From Solirubrobacter soli DSM 22325 (GTDB taxonomy: Bacteria; Actinomycetota; Thermoleophilia; Solirubrobacterales; Solirubrobacteraceae), in NCBI RefSeq assembly GCF_000423665.1, contig NZ_AUIK01000028.1, positions 62,001 to 126,000 on the forward strand: DNA of 64,000 nt, read 5' to 3'. The number at the start of each line of letters is the position of its first letter. Within the stretch, counting starts at the first letter, position 1. The notes beneath the pieces are model-generated. The model was not told where the DNA came from. It was given only the letters and a program-made list of their open reading frames with translations, and did not search any database. A program made the position numbers and the translations under genes. Shown one piece after another: positions 49,013-58,495 of the stretch.

Positions 49013-51964
49013 TCAGCGCGGCCTTCCGTGACGACGATTGCGGGGCTTGCGGTCCTTGGCGTCGCCGTCCTCACCGTTGCCGGACTCCGACGTGGACGGA
49101 CCTGTGGGCGGTGAGCCGTTCCCGCCGCCCTCTGCTCGGGCACGGGCGCGGCGGCCGCCGACCGGGCGCCCACCGGCACCCGCGGCCGCGGGCTGGCGAG
49201 CCGCAGGCTTGTCTTCTTCGACGCCGAGGTCGCGCACCATGTCCTGGAACTCCGACGCCGAGACCTCCTGGCCGGGCGGGGCCGAGATGCTCTTGCGGCG
49301 GCCGCCCTCCTTGGGCTGGACGTCGATCGGGCCGCCCTGCTCGACCGTCGCGTACGCCGGAACCGTGCCCAGGCGCTCGAGGATGCGGGCATGGCGGGCG
49401 CGGAACCCGGGCTCACGCTCCTTCCAGTGCTGGAGCACCGGGGTGGCGATGAAGATCGAGGAGTACGTGCCGGACGCGATACCGATCAACAGCGCGAAGG
49501 CGAAGTCGCGCAGCGTCTCGCCGCCGAACAGCATCAGGGCGAGGACCGGGAGCAGCGTGCAGAAGGACGTCGCCAGCGAGCGGACGATGACCTCCGACAG
49601 CGAGCGGTTGACGATCTGCGAGAACGCCGCGCTCGGCATCCGCGGGATGTTCTCTCTGATTCGGTCGAACACGATGATCGTGTCGTACAGCGAGTAACCG
49701 AGGATCGTCAGGAGCGCCGCGACCGTCGACGTCGTCACCTCCCGGCCGACGAGAGCGTAGACGCCGGCCACGATCAGGACGTCGTGCATCAACGCGATCA
49801 GCACCGGCACCGCGAACTTCCACTGGAATCGCAGCGAGATGTAGATCGAGATGATCAGCAGCGACGCGATGATCGCGTAGATCGCGGACTTGGCGACGGT
49901 CTGGCCGAAGCTCGGGCCGATCTCCTCGATGTTCGGGCGATCCGCCTCGCCGAACGTCGCGTTGAGCTTGGAGACGACCGCGTTGGACCCGCCCTTCGGC
50001 AGCTCCTTCGTCGAGATCTGGACGACGTGCTGGCCGAGCTCGGGGTTCTGCAGGGTCTGGATCTTCGCGTCGGCGAGGCCGAGCGGGGCGACCGCGTTTC
50101 GGACCTGATCGACGGTCGCCGCCTTGGCCAGCGGCGCGGTGATCCGCGTGCCGCCGTCGAAGTCGATGCCGAAGTTGATGCCCTTGCCGGACATCGCCAG
50201 GGCGCAGATGAGCAGGATGCAGCCTGAGAAGGAGAAGAACCACTTCGCCTTGCCCGTGTAGTCGATGCGCCAGCGGTTCGACTTCGGCTCGGAGGCGCCG
50301 AGCGCTGCCTTGGAGGCCAGCAGCTTGGTGCCGCGCAGCGAGTACAGGATCGCCTGGGTGGCGAGCACCGCCGTGAACAGCGAGACGATGACGCCGAGAC
50401 CGAGGGTGAAGGCGAAGCCCTGGACGCCCGCGGTGGCGATGATGAAGAGGATGAACGCGACCAGGAACGTAACGATGTTCGCGTCGATGATCGCCGTCAG
50501 GCCCTTGCGATAGCCCGTCGTGATCGCGGTGGCGACCGATCTTCCGGCCCGCACCTCCTCTTTCACGCGTTCGAACACCACGATGTTCGCGTCTGCCGCG
50601 ACACCGAGCGTCAGGATCAGGCCGGCGATGCCGGGCAGGGTCAGCGTGATCGGGATCAGCTTGACCAGCGCGTAGAAGTACAGCGCGTAGATGCACAGCG
50701 CCAGCGCGGCGATCACGCCGAGCACGCGGTAGAAGATGATCAGGAAGAGCGCGACGATGATGAAGCCGGCGATGCCCGCCTTCAGGCCCTGGTCGAGCGC
50801 CTGGGCGCCGAGCGTCGCGGAGACCTGCGAACGCGAGACCTCGGTGAGCTTCAGCGGCAGGGCGCCGATCTTGAGGATCTTCGCCAGGTCCTGCGCGGAC
50901 TGGATCGTGAAGTTGCCGGAGATCTGCGCGCCGGTCGCGCCGTCGATGCCGTCCGGGTTCTCGCGCCAGTTGATGTACGGCGCCGAGACCAGCTCGTTGT
51001 CGAGCGCGATCGCGAAGTGCTGCGAGGTCGAGATCGGGTCCCCGCCGAGCGCGTTGTCGGCGCCGCGCTGGGCGACCCGGCGCGTGATCGCCTGGAACGC
51101 CTTGCGGCCGGCGCTCGTGAAGTTGAAGGTCACGATCGGCTCGTTGCCGAGGTTCGTGTCCGCGCTCTGCTCGGGGTTCTTGATGTCCGTGCCGCTCAGG
51201 CCCGGGCGGTCCTGGATGATCCACCAGCGGTCCGGCTTGACCTCGTCGCCCTTGTTGTTGGTCGTCGACTCGGCGCGCAGGACGAGGACGCCCGCGGGGA
51301 CCTCGAGGATCTCGGCGTTGGCGCGGTCCTTGTCCGACAGCGCCTCGAGGGCCTGCTCGCGGGTGTCGTAGGACTGCCCGTTGTCGAACGCCTTCTTGGT
51401 GGTCTTGTCGAACGCGTAGAAGCGCGGCTTGGCCGCCGCCTGGGACTCGCCGCCCGGCGACTCCTCCCCGAGCGGGTCAGAGCCCTTGCCGACACCGACG
51501 CTGGTGCACTTGGACGCCTGCAGAACCGCGGTGCGCAGCCCGACGACGGGCTGGCGGCCGTTGGCGTTCTGATCAGGATTGGTCTTGCACTTCTCGTCCA
51601 GGATGTTGGCTTCCCAGTCGTAGAAGAACAACTGGGCGGTCGAACCGACCTGCTGTGCAGCGCTCTCGGCGTCCGTGACGCCCGGCAGGTTGACCTCGAT
51701 CTGGTCTTTGCCGGACTGGAAGAGCTCGGCCTCGGAAACACCGAAGGCGTTGACGCGCTGCTGCATGAGGTCGATCGACCGCTGCATCGCGTCCGCGTCC
51801 ACGACTGGCTGCGCCGCGGTGGGCTGCGCGTGGTAGACGAGCTGGACGCCGCCCTTCAGGTCCAAGCCGAGCTTGGTCTCCTTGGTGGCGACAACTGCGA
51901 TCGAGCCGCACATGAGTGCGACGACGATCAGCAGAATGAAAAATGAGCGGCGACGTTCGGACAC
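49013..51964 (-). CDS. secDF: Fused protein-export membrane protein SecDF
   Basis: 983 residues. The SecD half has TM1, GLDLKGGVQLVYHAQP, a long periplasmic P1 domain (to about 410), and GIAGLILTLGVAADANIVVF then ERVKEEVRAG. The SecF half begins near residue 600 with GINFGIDFDGGTRITAPL and has LTILGYSLYDTIIVFDRIRE. Twelve TMs expected. It uses the proton gradient to pull translocated proteins out of SecYEG. Fusion is known in several phyla. The C-terminal tail of about 100 residues is basic and Gly/Pro rich, cytoplasmic. Confidence 0.94.
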   Translation of the reverse strand: MSERRRSFFILLIVVALMCGSIAVVATKETKLGLDLKGGVQLVYHAQPTAAQPVVDADAMQRSIDLMQQRVNAFGVSEAELFQSGKDQIEVNLPGVTDAESAAQQVGSTAQLFFYDWEANILDEKCKTNPDQNANGRQPVVGLRTAVLQASKCTSVGVGKGSDPLGEESPGGESQAAAKPRFYAFDKTTKKAFDNGQSYDTREQALEALSDKDRANAEILEVPAGVLVLRAESTTNNKGDEVKPDRWWIIQDRPGLSGTDIKNPEQSADTNLGNEPIVTFNFTSAGRKAFQAITRRVAQRGADNALGGDPISTSQHFAIALDNELVSAPYINWRENPDGIDGATGAQISGNFTIQSAQDLAKILKIGALPLKLTEVSRSQVSATLGAQALDQGLKAGIAGFIIVALFLIIFYRVLGVIAALALCIYALYFYALVKLIPITLTLPGIAGLILTLGVAADANIVVFERVKEEVRAGRSVATAITTGYRKGLTAIIDANIVTFLVAFILFIIATAGVQGFAFTLGLGVIVSLFTAVLATQAILYSLRGTKLLASKAALGASEPKSNRWRIDYTGKAKWFFSFSGCILLICALAMSGKGINFGIDFDGGTRITAPLAKAATVDQVRNAVAPLGLADAKIQTLQNPELGQHVVQISTKELPKGGSNAVVSKLNATFGEADRPNIEEIGPSFGQTVAKSAIYAIIASLLIISIYISLRFQWKFAVPVLIALMHDVLIVAGVYALVGREVTTSTVAALLTILGYSLYDTIIVFDRIRENIPRMPSAAFSQIVNRSLSEVIVRSLATSFCTLLPVLALMLFGGETLRDFAFALLIGIASGTYSSIFIATPVLQHWKEREPGFRARHARILERLGTVPAYATVEQGGPIDVQPKEGGRRKSISAPPGQEVSASEFQDMVRDLGVEEDKPAARQPAAAGAGGRPVGGRRARARAEGGGNGSPPTGPSTSESGNGEDGDAKDRKPRNRRHGRPR

Positions 51965-52038
51965 GGGTTATCTCGCGAAAAGGGTACTTTGGGAACGCGG
52001 CACGAACGCACCGCTGGGCGGACGAAAGACTTGCTGGA

Positions 52039-52488
52039 CTACCTGGACGGCGTCAAGACGAGCAGAAGACCGCCGTCATCATCGTAGGCCGGAAAGAGAT
52101 CGGCAACCGCTTTTGCGGGCAGATCTCCTTCCGCGTTGACGGTGACGGGCTTCCCGAGTCGACGCACGCCCCACTCTAGGGCCACACCGACAGGATCTTC
52201 TTCGCCATGGAAGTCGAGACCCAGGACATCGCGCACCGGGCGGCCGATCACCTTCTCGTCCGAAAGCCCCGTGAGCTCGCGTGAGCCGCGGCCGCAGCCG
52301 ATGATCCGCCCCTCCCGATCGCAGACGAAAAAGGCCGCGTTCGGCGCCGGGTAATAGTCGTCCAGCAGCTCGAACAAGAAGCCGAAACCGCACTTCGAGC
52401 ACCCTTTGGGCACGTTGCGGAACCCGGCGGTGCGTTCAGTCGCAGTCGTCCGGTTGCCGCAGTTCGGGCAGATGAACAGATGGGCCAT
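52039..52488 (-). CDS. Zinc-ribbon PAS-domain protein
   Basis: 149 residues. FICPNCGNRTTATERTAGFR and GCSKCGFGF provide CxxC twice at the N-terminus, then a PAS domain (NAAFFVCDREGRIIGCGRGS, then VIGRPVRDVLGLDF and LLLVLTPS). Single-domain sensor without a kinase, possibly passing a redox or ligand signal to a partner. It lies between ruvB and secDF, where other actinomycetes have yajC. Confidence 0.72.
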   Translation of the reverse strand: MAHLFICPNCGNRTTATERTAGFRNVPKGCSKCGFGFLFELLDDYYPAPNAAFFVCDREGRIIGCGRGSRELTGLSDEKVIGRPVRDVLGLDFHGEEDPVGVALEWGVRRLGKPVTVNAEGDLPAKAVADLFPAYDDDGGLLLVLTPSR

Positions 52489-52509
52489 TACGAATCGGGA
52501 GAGTAGCTC

Positions 52510-52526
52510 TCGCGCTAAAGGCGCGA
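52510..52526. promoter_or_regulatory. Hairpin in the leader of the PAS gene
   Basis: TCGCGC-TAAAG-GCGCGA, perfect 6-bp stem about 22 bases before the PAS gene's start codon. Function unknown; it may be an operator. Confidence 0.35.
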
Positions 52527-52570
52527 TATGGACATCCGCTTAGGGGCCCGCTGATGCCTAACGGTTCGCC

Positions 52571-52591
52571 CGCTGCGGCACATCCGCAGCG
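52571..52591. terminator. Hairpin between ruvB and the PAS gene
   Basis: CGCTGCGG-CACAT-CCGCAGCG, perfect 8-bp stem, 114 bp past the ruvB stop. It has no T tract. Together with the gap it suggests a transcript end for ruvCAB. Confidence 0.4.
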
Positions 52592-52704
52592 CCTCGCGCC
52601 ACCCACGCTGCTCACGGCCCAGAAGGCCGCATCGCGAGCGCGGCCGTCGCGAGCCACTGGCGGCTGCACCACATCGGTCGGACCGACCATGCATCACCGA
52701 ACCC

Positions 52705-53739
52705 CTAGAACAGGGCCTGTCCGCTTGAGGGAGGCTCAAGACCGAGGTGGGCGAAGGCGTGCGGGGTGGCGACGCGACCGCGCGGGGTGCGCTGGATGAA
52801 GCCGCGCTGGAGCAGGTACGGCTCGTACACGTCCTCGATCGTGTCCTGCTCTTCGTGGACGGCCACGGCGAGCGTCGACAGGCCCACGGGCCCGCCGCTG
52901 AAGCGCACGCAGATCGCGTTCAGGATCTCGCGGTCCAGGCGGTCCAGGCCCTCGTGGTCGACCTCGAGCATGTCCAGCGCCGCGTAGGCGGTCGCGGCGT
53001 CGATCGAGCCGTCGCCGTGGACCTGCGCGTAGTCGCGGACGCGCTTGAGGAGGCGGTTGGCGACGCGCGGCGTGCCGCGTGAGCGCTCGGCGATCGCCCG
53101 CGCGCCGTCCAGGTGGACCGGGACCTTGAGCACGCCGGCGGAGCGGGCGACGATCGCCGCCAGCTCGCGGGCGTTGTAGAGATCGAGGCGGTGCTGGATG
53201 CCGAAGCGGTCGCGCAGGGGGGCCGTCAGCAGACCCGCGCGGGTGGTCGCGCCGATCAGCGTGAACGCCGGCAGGTCGATGGTCACGACGCGCGCGCCTG
53301 GGCCGACCCCGAGGGTCACCGGCAGCTGGCGATCCTCCATCGCGGGATAGAAGGTTTCCTCCACCGCCCGCGGCAACCTGTGGATCTCGTCGACGAAGAA
53401 GACCTGCCCCGGCTCGAGGCTGGTCAGGAAGGTCGCGATGTCCTTCTTGTCCTCGAGCGCGGGCCCCGCGCTCTCGGTGATCCGCACGCCGAGCTCGTTG
53501 GCCACGATCCGCGCGAGCGACGTCTTCCCGAGCCCTGGCGGCCCGGCGAGCAGCACGTGGTCGAGCGGCTCGCTGCGGCCGGCGGCGGCCTCGATCGCGA
53601 GGCTCAGCTGGGCCTTCAACGAGTCCTGGCCGACGAACTCGTCGAGCCGCCGCGGGCGCAGCCGCGCCTCGTTCTCGTCGTCCTCGCGCAGGTTCACGGT
53701 CTGGATGCGGTCGACGTCGGCGCCGGGGGTCCGGATCAT
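52705..53739 (-). CDS. ruvB: Holliday junction branch migration helicase RuvB
   Basis: 344 residues, ATGA overlap with ruvA. AAA+ with Walker A GPPGLGKTSLA, Walker B VFFVDEIHRL, sensor ATTRAG and the C-terminal winged helix (YEPYLLQRGFIQRTPRGRV) including an Arg-finger region. DDENEARLRPRRLDEFVGQD is the standard start. It drives branch migration on RuvA-bound junctions. Confidence 0.96.
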   Translation of the reverse strand: MIRTPGADVDRIQTVNLREDDENEARLRPRRLDEFVGQDSLKAQLSLAIEAAAGRSEPLDHVLLAGPPGLGKTSLARIVANELGVRITESAGPALEDKKDIATFLTSLEPGQVFFVDEIHRLPRAVEETFYPAMEDRQLPVTLGVGPGARVVTIDLPAFTLIGATTRAGLLTAPLRDRFGIQHRLDLYNARELAAIVARSAGVLKVPVHLDGARAIAERSRGTPRVANRLLKRVRDYAQVHGDGSIDAATAYAALDMLEVDHEGLDRLDREILNAICVRFSGGPVGLSTLAVAVHEEQDTIEDVYEPYLLQRGFIQRTPRGRVATPHAFAHLGLEPPSSGQALF

Positions 53740-54314
53740 CGGCGGGCGACTTTCAGGGCGTGCGCGATCAGTGCCTCAGGCGTGTCGCCGGGGGCGCCGT
53801 CGAGCAGCCCGTCGACCTCCTGCGGCGAGAACCCGAGGCCGACGAGGCCCTCGCGTGCGAGCGCATGCGGCTCGTCGGTTCGCGTGATGACAATCGGGTC
53901 ATCCACCACGGCGGTGCCGACCTTCTCGCGCAGCTCGACGATGATCCGCTCCGCCGTGCGCTTGCCGATGCCCGGGACGGCCACCAGCCGCGCCGTGTCG
54001 CCGCTCGCGACGGCGCCGAGCAGCTCACGCGGGGTACCGCCGGAGAGCACCGCCAGCGCCATCTTCGGCCCGACGGACTGGACGCCCAGCAGCAGCAGGA
54101 ACAGGTCCCGCTCCTCCTCGGTGGCGAAGCCGTAGAGCGACAGCGCGTCCTCGCGCACGACGAGGTGCGTGAACAAAGTCGTGGATTCGCCTACACGGGG
54201 CACGTGGCGCAGCGTCTCGGCGCTCACAGCGAGCCGATACCCGACGCCGGCGCAGGAGACGACGACGTGATCGCCGCGACGGACCGCGACCTCGCCCGCG
54301 ACCAGCGCGATCAT
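53736..54314 (-). CDS. ruvA: Holliday junction DNA-binding protein RuvA
   Basis: 192 residues from ATG 54314, ATGA overlap with ruvC. Domain I OB fold (MIALVAGEVAVRRGD), domain II with two HhH motifs (GVQSVGPKMALAVLSG, VPGIGKRTAERIIVEL), domain III (EGLVGLGFSPQEVDGLL). It binds the four-way junction and loads RuvB. Confidence 0.95.
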   Translation of the reverse strand: MIALVAGEVAVRRGDHVVVSCAGVGYRLAVSAETLRHVPRVGESTTLFTHLVVREDALSLYGFATEEERDLFLLLLGVQSVGPKMALAVLSGGTPRELLGAVASGDTARLVAVPGIGKRTAERIIVELREKVGTAVVDDPIVITRTDEPHALAREGLVGLGFSPQEVDGLLDGAPGDTPEALIAHALKVARR

Positions 54315-54817
54315 GCCGAGGCCCTCGCCAGCGCGGCCGCCAGCGGCGCGCCGTTGGCGTGGCAGATCGCCACCGCGAGCGCGTCCGCCGCGTGGTCGGG
54401 CTTCGGGAGCTCTGAGAGTGAGAGCAGGGACTGCACCATGCGCTGGACCTGATCCTTGGCGGCTTTTCCTGAGCCGCACACCGCGGCTTTGACCTGCTGA
54501 GGGGTATAGGACGAGCACCGGATGGATCGCTGGCCGGCCGCCAGGATCACGACGCCGCGCGCCTGCCCGACGGCGAACGCCGAGCGCGCGTTGGTGCCGA
54601 AGTAGAGGTCCTCGACCGCGACCGAGTCGGGGCGATATTCGTCGAGCAGCTCCCCCACGCGGGCGTGGATCGTCGCCAGGCGGGCGCCCTGGTCCTCCCC
54701 GGCGGGCGTCTCGATGACGCCGCCGTCGAGCGCGATCAGCCGGCCGCGGTCGTGCGCGACCACGCCGAATCCGGTGTTGGCGAGGCCGGGGTCGATGCCG
54801 AGGACGATCACGTGCAC
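54311..54817 (-). CDS. ruvC: Holliday junction resolvase RuvC
   Basis: 168 residues from GTG 54817 (GGAG 10 nt before it); the inner GTG 54811 is an alternative. Catalytic acids: GIDPGLANTGFG (Asp), VAVEDLYFGTNARSAF (Glu), and PKPDHAADALAVAICH (two Asp). It cuts the junction migrated by RuvAB. First gene of the ruvCAB transcript. Confidence 0.95.
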   Translation of the reverse strand: MHVIVLGIDPGLANTGFGVVAHDRGRLIALDGGVIETPAGEDQGARLATIHARVGELLDEYRPDSVAVEDLYFGTNARSAFAVGQARGVVILAAGQRSIRCSSYTPQQVKAAVCGSGKAAKDQVQRMVQSLLSLSELPKPDHAADALAVAICHANGAPLAAALARASA

Positions 54818-54868
54818 GCGTGGGATTCTCCGTTGCGTGCCGGACGCCTTCCGCCAGGATGCAGGGCG

Positions 54869-55522
54869 ATGACGCTGACAGGAGCCCGCGGCCGGCCGGG
54901 CCGCACCACGATCGAAGGCGACCGCGTGCGACTGGAGCCGCTCGACCCCGCCCGCCACGCCGATGACCTGTTCGCGGCCGCCCAGGGCGACGACGCGCTC
55001 TGGGACTACCTCCCGTACGGCCCGTTCGCCGACGTGGCCTCGCTCACCGAGCACCTGCGCGCGCAGGCGGCGTCGGAGGACCCGCTGTTCTTCGCCGTGA
55101 TCGTCGACGGCACCGCCGTGGGCGTCGTCAGCTACCTGCGCATCGAGCCCGTGCACGGCGTGATCGAGATCGGCCACATCTGGTTCGGCGGGCCGTTGCA
55201 GCGCACGCCGGCCGCCACCGAGGCGATCTACCTGCTCGCCCGCGAGGCCTTCGACGAGCTCGGCAACCGCCGCTTCGAGTGGAAGTGCAACGCCGAGAAC
55301 GGCCGCTCGCGGCGCGCGGCGGAGCGCTTCGGGTTCACCTTCGAAGGCGTCTTCCGCCAGCACATGATCGTCAAGGGCGCAAACCGCGACACCGCCTGGT
55401 ACTCGATCCTCGACGGCGAGTGGCCGGCCGTGAAGGCAGGCTTCGAGGCCTGGCTGGACCCCGCGAACTTCGACGCCGACGGGCGCCAGAAACGGTCTTT
55501 GACGTCAGTTCGTGGGCAGTGA
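54869..55522 (+). CDS. GNAT acetyltransferase (RimJ/RimL type)
   Basis: 217 residues. RimJ/RimL-like: EGDRVRLEPLDPARHADDLF, WDYLPYGPFADVASL, GVIEIGHIWFGGPLQRTPAA, then KCNAENGRSRRAAERFGFTF and GVFRQHMIVKGANRDTAWYS. Such enzymes often acetylate protein N-termini or amino acids and polyamines. Divergent from ruvC. Confidence 0.85.
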   Translation: MTLTGARGRPGRTTIEGDRVRLEPLDPARHADDLFAAAQGDDALWDYLPYGPFADVASLTEHLRAQAASEDPLFFAVIVDGTAVGVVSYLRIEPVHGVIEIGHIWFGGPLQRTPAATEAIYLLAREAFDELGNRRFEWKCNAENGRSRRAAERFGFTFEGVFRQHMIVKGANRDTAWYSILDGEWPAVKAGFEAWLDPANFDADGRQKRSLTSVRGQ

Positions 55523-55921
55523 GGACCCGGCGAAGCCGAAGAACCAGATCCCGAACGCGACCAGCGCCAGGCCGACCGAGACGACCATCACCTGCTCGAG
55601 CACGCCGCCGCGGCGTGTCGACGTGCGCTCGGCGCGCATCGAGCGCAGCCACGTCGCCCGGTGGCGTTCCTCCTCGCGGCCGGTGAGGCGGCCGTGCAGC
55701 CGGTCGAGGATCCCGAGCCCTTTGCCGACGATCGCCATGCCCACCGGCAGCCCGATCAGCACCAGCAGGTACGGGCCGGCGCTCGGCTGCGAGGAGCCGG
55801 CGATCCGCGACGCGAGGTAGATCAGGCCGACCGGGACGCCGATCCACATCACGACGGACCCGACGGCCATCAGCAGCACGAGGAACAACGCGGGCGGCGA
55901 CCAGGACGAGCGCATAAGCAT
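55505..55921 (-). CDS. Membrane protein, unknown
   Basis: 138 residues from ATG 55921. Three hydrophobic segments (LFLVLLMAVGSVVMWIGVP, PYLLVLIGLPVGMAIVG, VMVVSVGLALVAFGIWFFGF) around a basic cytoplasmic loop with Arg/Glu. The 3' end overlaps that of the convergent GNAT gene by 18 bp. Its first bases are close to the divergent AraC gene. No family recognised. Confidence 0.6.
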   Translation of the reverse strand: MLMRSSWSPPALFLVLLMAVGSVVMWIGVPVGLIYLASRIAGSSQPSAGPYLLVLIGLPVGMAIVGKGLGILDRLHGRLTGREEERHRATWLRSMRAERTSTRRGGVLEQVMVVSVGLALVAFGIWFFGFAGSSLPTN

Positions 55922-55965
55922 CACGGACCATCCATGTTCCCGGAATTCGCTGCGACAATCGCCGG

Positions 55966-56700
55966 GTGTACCGCGAGTTCGCCCCGCCGCCCGACCTCGC
56001 CCCCCACGTCGCCTGCGTGTGGGCCTCGATCCACCACGGCGGCGTGATCTTCCCGGACGGCTGCGTGGACCTCGTGTGGCATGGCACACACTTGGTCGTC
56101 GCCGGGCCCGCGACCGGGCCGGCGAGCCCTGACCTGGCATTCGGCGACCGGGTGATCGGGGTGCGCTTCCGGCTCGGCGTGGCGGGCACGGCGCTCGGCC
56201 TTCCCGCCGAGGAGTTCGCCGACGACGCCGTCCCGGTCGCCGACGTCTGGGGACCCGAGGTCGACGAGCGGGTGGCCGCGGGCGGGATGCCGGCGCTGCT
56301 CGACGTCGTCCGCGAGCGCGTGCGCGGCGTGCCCATCGACCCGCTCGCGCGGGCCGCGGCGGTCGCGATGGCCGCGCCGGGCGCCCGTGTGGACGCGCTC
56401 GGCGCCACGCTGGGCGTCAGCGAGCGTCAGCTCCGGCGCCGTTTCGCGGATGCGGTCGGCTACGGCCCGAAGACGCTCGCTCGCGTGCTGCGCTTCCAGC
56501 GGTTCCTCACGATCGCCCAATCCGGCGACGACCTCGCCCGCCTCGCCCTCAGCGCCGGCTACGCCGACCAGGCCCACCTCACCCGCGAGACCCGCCGCCT
56601 CGCGGGCCGCACCCCGCGCGAACTGCTGCTGGCCGGCGCGACCCCCGCCGGCGAGCGCTTCGCGGCGCCGGGTGCGCCGGGCGTGTCTGGCCTCGCCTGA
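55966..56700 (+). CDS. AraC family regulator (DUF6597-type N-terminus)
   Basis: 244 residues, GTG start. The N-terminal half reads YREFAPPPDLAPHVACVWAS, then GVIFPDGCVDLVWHG, the pattern of DUF6597 AraC proteins. The C-terminal HTH pair: ALGATLGVSERQLRRRFADA, VGYGPKTLARVLRFQRFL and AGYADQAHLTRETRRLAGR. The target is unknown; the divergent membrane protein gene is a candidate. Confidence 0.85.
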   Translation: MYREFAPPPDLAPHVACVWASIHHGGVIFPDGCVDLVWHGTHLVVAGPATGPASPDLAFGDRVIGVRFRLGVAGTALGLPAEEFADDAVPVADVWGPEVDERVAAGGMPALLDVVRERVRGVPIDPLARAAAVAMAAPGARVDALGATLGVSERQLRRRFADAVGYGPKTLARVLRFQRFLTIAQSGDDLARLALSAGYADQAHLTRETRRLAGRTPRELLLAGATPAGERFAAPGAPGVSGLA

Positions 56701-56770
56701 CCATTTCGGCTCACCTCGTGGCCGATTCGTTCAAGCGCTCGGCCTCGCCGCGCCCTAGCGTGCCGTGGCG

Positions 56771-57604
56771 ATGATCGACAAGGCACAGGACTATGTGTGG
56801 GCGACGGCCCGCGTGCTCGAGCAGCGGCGCTTCGCCTTCCTCTTCGCCGATGGGGACGCCGCGCCCGTGAAGGCGGCGCTCGAGCCCTACAAGACCGCGG
56901 ACGGCGGCTACGGATACGCGCTCGAGCCCGACGGGCGCGGCCCGACGAGCCAGCCGCCGCACATCTGGACCGCGCTCGAAGTGCTCGAGGAGATCGGCGA
57001 GACCGACGACGGGATCGGCGACCACATCGCGTCGCTGACCGCGCCCGACGGCGGCGTGCCGGTCGCGCTGCCGAACATGGAGCAGTGGGCGCACGCGCCC
57101 TGGTGGGGCATCGGGAGCGACGGCACGCTGCTGGCGACCGCGCTCCTCTACGCCCGCCTGCACGGCGACCACCCCTGGAAGGCCGGCGCGGAGGCCTTCT
57201 GCTGGCACGCGATCGAGGGGATCGAGAAGACGCACCCGTACGAGGTCGAGTCGGCGATCACCTTCCTCGACGCCGCGTCCGACCGTGACCGCGCGACGGC
57301 GCAGGCCGAGCGGCTCGGCAGGCTCGTCCGCGAGCAGAACCTCGTCGGCGTGCAGCCCGAGGGCTACTCGGCGGGCGAGATCCACCACCCGCACAACTTC
57401 GCCAAGACGCCGGACTCCCTCGCTCGCGCCTGGTTCTCAGATCAAGAGATCGACGCGAGCCTCGACCACCTCGCCTCCCAGCAGCGCGAGCACGGCGGCT
57501 GGGAGATCACGTGGGCGCACTGGCTGCCCGCCATCCCCTTCGAGTGGAGCGGGCTGGTGACGATCGACGCGCTGAAGACGCTGAAGAGCTACGGCCGGAT
57601 CTAG
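56771..57604 (+). CDS. Alpha/alpha-toroid (terpenoid-cyclase-like) protein, unknown
   Basis: 277 residues from ATG 56771 (or GTG 56765). Repeats of helix pairs with GGYGYALEPDGRGPTSQPPH, a Trp/His-rich region (MEQWAHAPWWGIGSDGTL) and a C-terminal QREHGGWEITWAHWLP. The folds resemble prenyltransferase/squalene-cyclase toroids without the DXDD motif, so probably not a cyclase. Its TAG overlaps the yebC stop. Function unknown. Confidence 0.65.
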   Translation: MIDKAQDYVWATARVLEQRRFAFLFADGDAAPVKAALEPYKTADGGYGYALEPDGRGPTSQPPHIWTALEVLEEIGETDDGIGDHIASLTAPDGGVPVALPNMEQWAHAPWWGIGSDGTLLATALLYARLHGDHPWKAGAEAFCWHAIEGIEKTHPYEVESAITFLDAASDRDRATAQAERLGRLVREQNLVGVQPEGYSAGEIHHPHNFAKTPDSLARAWFSDQEIDASLDHLASQQREHGGWEITWAHWLPAIPFEWSGLVTIDALKTLKSYGRI

Positions 57605-58350
57605 CCGGCAACCCGCTCCAACACTTCGGCGTCGATGTCGAAGTTCGCGTGGATCTCGTCGGTGTCGTCGAGGTCCTCGAGCGTGTCGATCAGCTTCATC
57701 AGCTTCGTCGCGCCCTCCTCGTCGAGCGGGACGAGCGTCTTCGGCCGCTGCTGCACGGAGGCCTCGGAGACCTCGATCCCCGCCTCGACCAGGGCCGCGC
57801 GCATCGCGGTCAGGTCCGACGGCTCGCAGAGGATCTCGAAGACGTCGTCGTCGGCGACGATGTCCTCGGCCCCGGCGTCCAGCGCCGGCATCAGGTCGTC
57901 CTCGGAGTACTTCTCGCCGTCGACGACCACGACGCCCTTCTTGTCGAAGAGGTACGCGACCGAGCCGGGCTCGCCGAGGCTGCCGCCGTGCTTGGAGAAC
58001 GCGTGGCGGACCTCGGAGCCGGTGCGGTTGCGGTTGTCGGTCAGCGCCTCGACCAACAGCGCGACGCCGCCCGGGCCGTAGCCCTCGTACATCACGGCCT
58101 CATAGGACTCGGTGTCCGCGCCCTCGCCGGTGCCCTTGGCGATCGCGCGTTCGATGTTGTCCTTGGGCATCGAGGCGTCCTTGGCCTTCTGCACCGCCAG
58201 ACCCAGAGCGGGATTGCCGTCGAGGTCGCCGCCGCCCTCCTTCGCGGCGACGGTGATCGCGCGCGCGAGTTTCGTGAAGAGCTTGCCGCGGCGCGAGTCG
58301 ACGATCGCCTTCTTGTGCTTGATCCCCGCCCATTTGGAATGGCCTGCCAT
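57601..58350 (-). CDS. yebC: YebC/PmpR family protein (translation/transcription factor)
   Basis: 249 residues; MAGHSKWAGIKHKKAIVDSR opens with the invariant HSKW start. Later AIAKGTGEGADTESYEAVMY and YGPGGVALLVEALTDNRNRT are conserved. YebC proteins bind nucleic acid and have been tied to translation of proline-rich stretches and to gene regulation. In many actinomycetes it sits beside ruvC; here about 3 kb of other genes separate them. Confidence 0.94.
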   Translation of the reverse strand: MAGHSKWAGIKHKKAIVDSRRGKLFTKLARAITVAAKEGGGDLDGNPALGLAVQKAKDASMPKDNIERAIAKGTGEGADTESYEAVMYEGYGPGGVALLVEALTDNRNRTGSEVRHAFSKHGGSLGEPGSVAYLFDKKGVVVVDGEKYSEDDLMPALDAGAEDIVADDDVFEILCEPSDLTAMRAALVEAGIEVSEASVQQRPKTLVPLDEEGATKLMKLIDTLEDLDDTDEIHANFDIDAEVLERVAG

Positions 58351-58495
58351 GCGGGTGATTCTAGACGGGCGAGAAAAGGCGCCACACCCGCTCAATGGGT
58401 TCGTCAACAGGGCAGACACGCCGGCGACGCAGGGGTTCATTCCCCGCCCCGCACAGACCGCGCCGGCGCCACCTGAAGACGAATAGGAGCGCCAT

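Noticed and set aside
52690..52710. ACAGGGCCTGT palindrome at the ruvB stop as a LexA/SOS box
   Set aside because: It does not match the actinobacterial GAAC-N4-GTTC box and lies at the end of the gene, not at the promoter.
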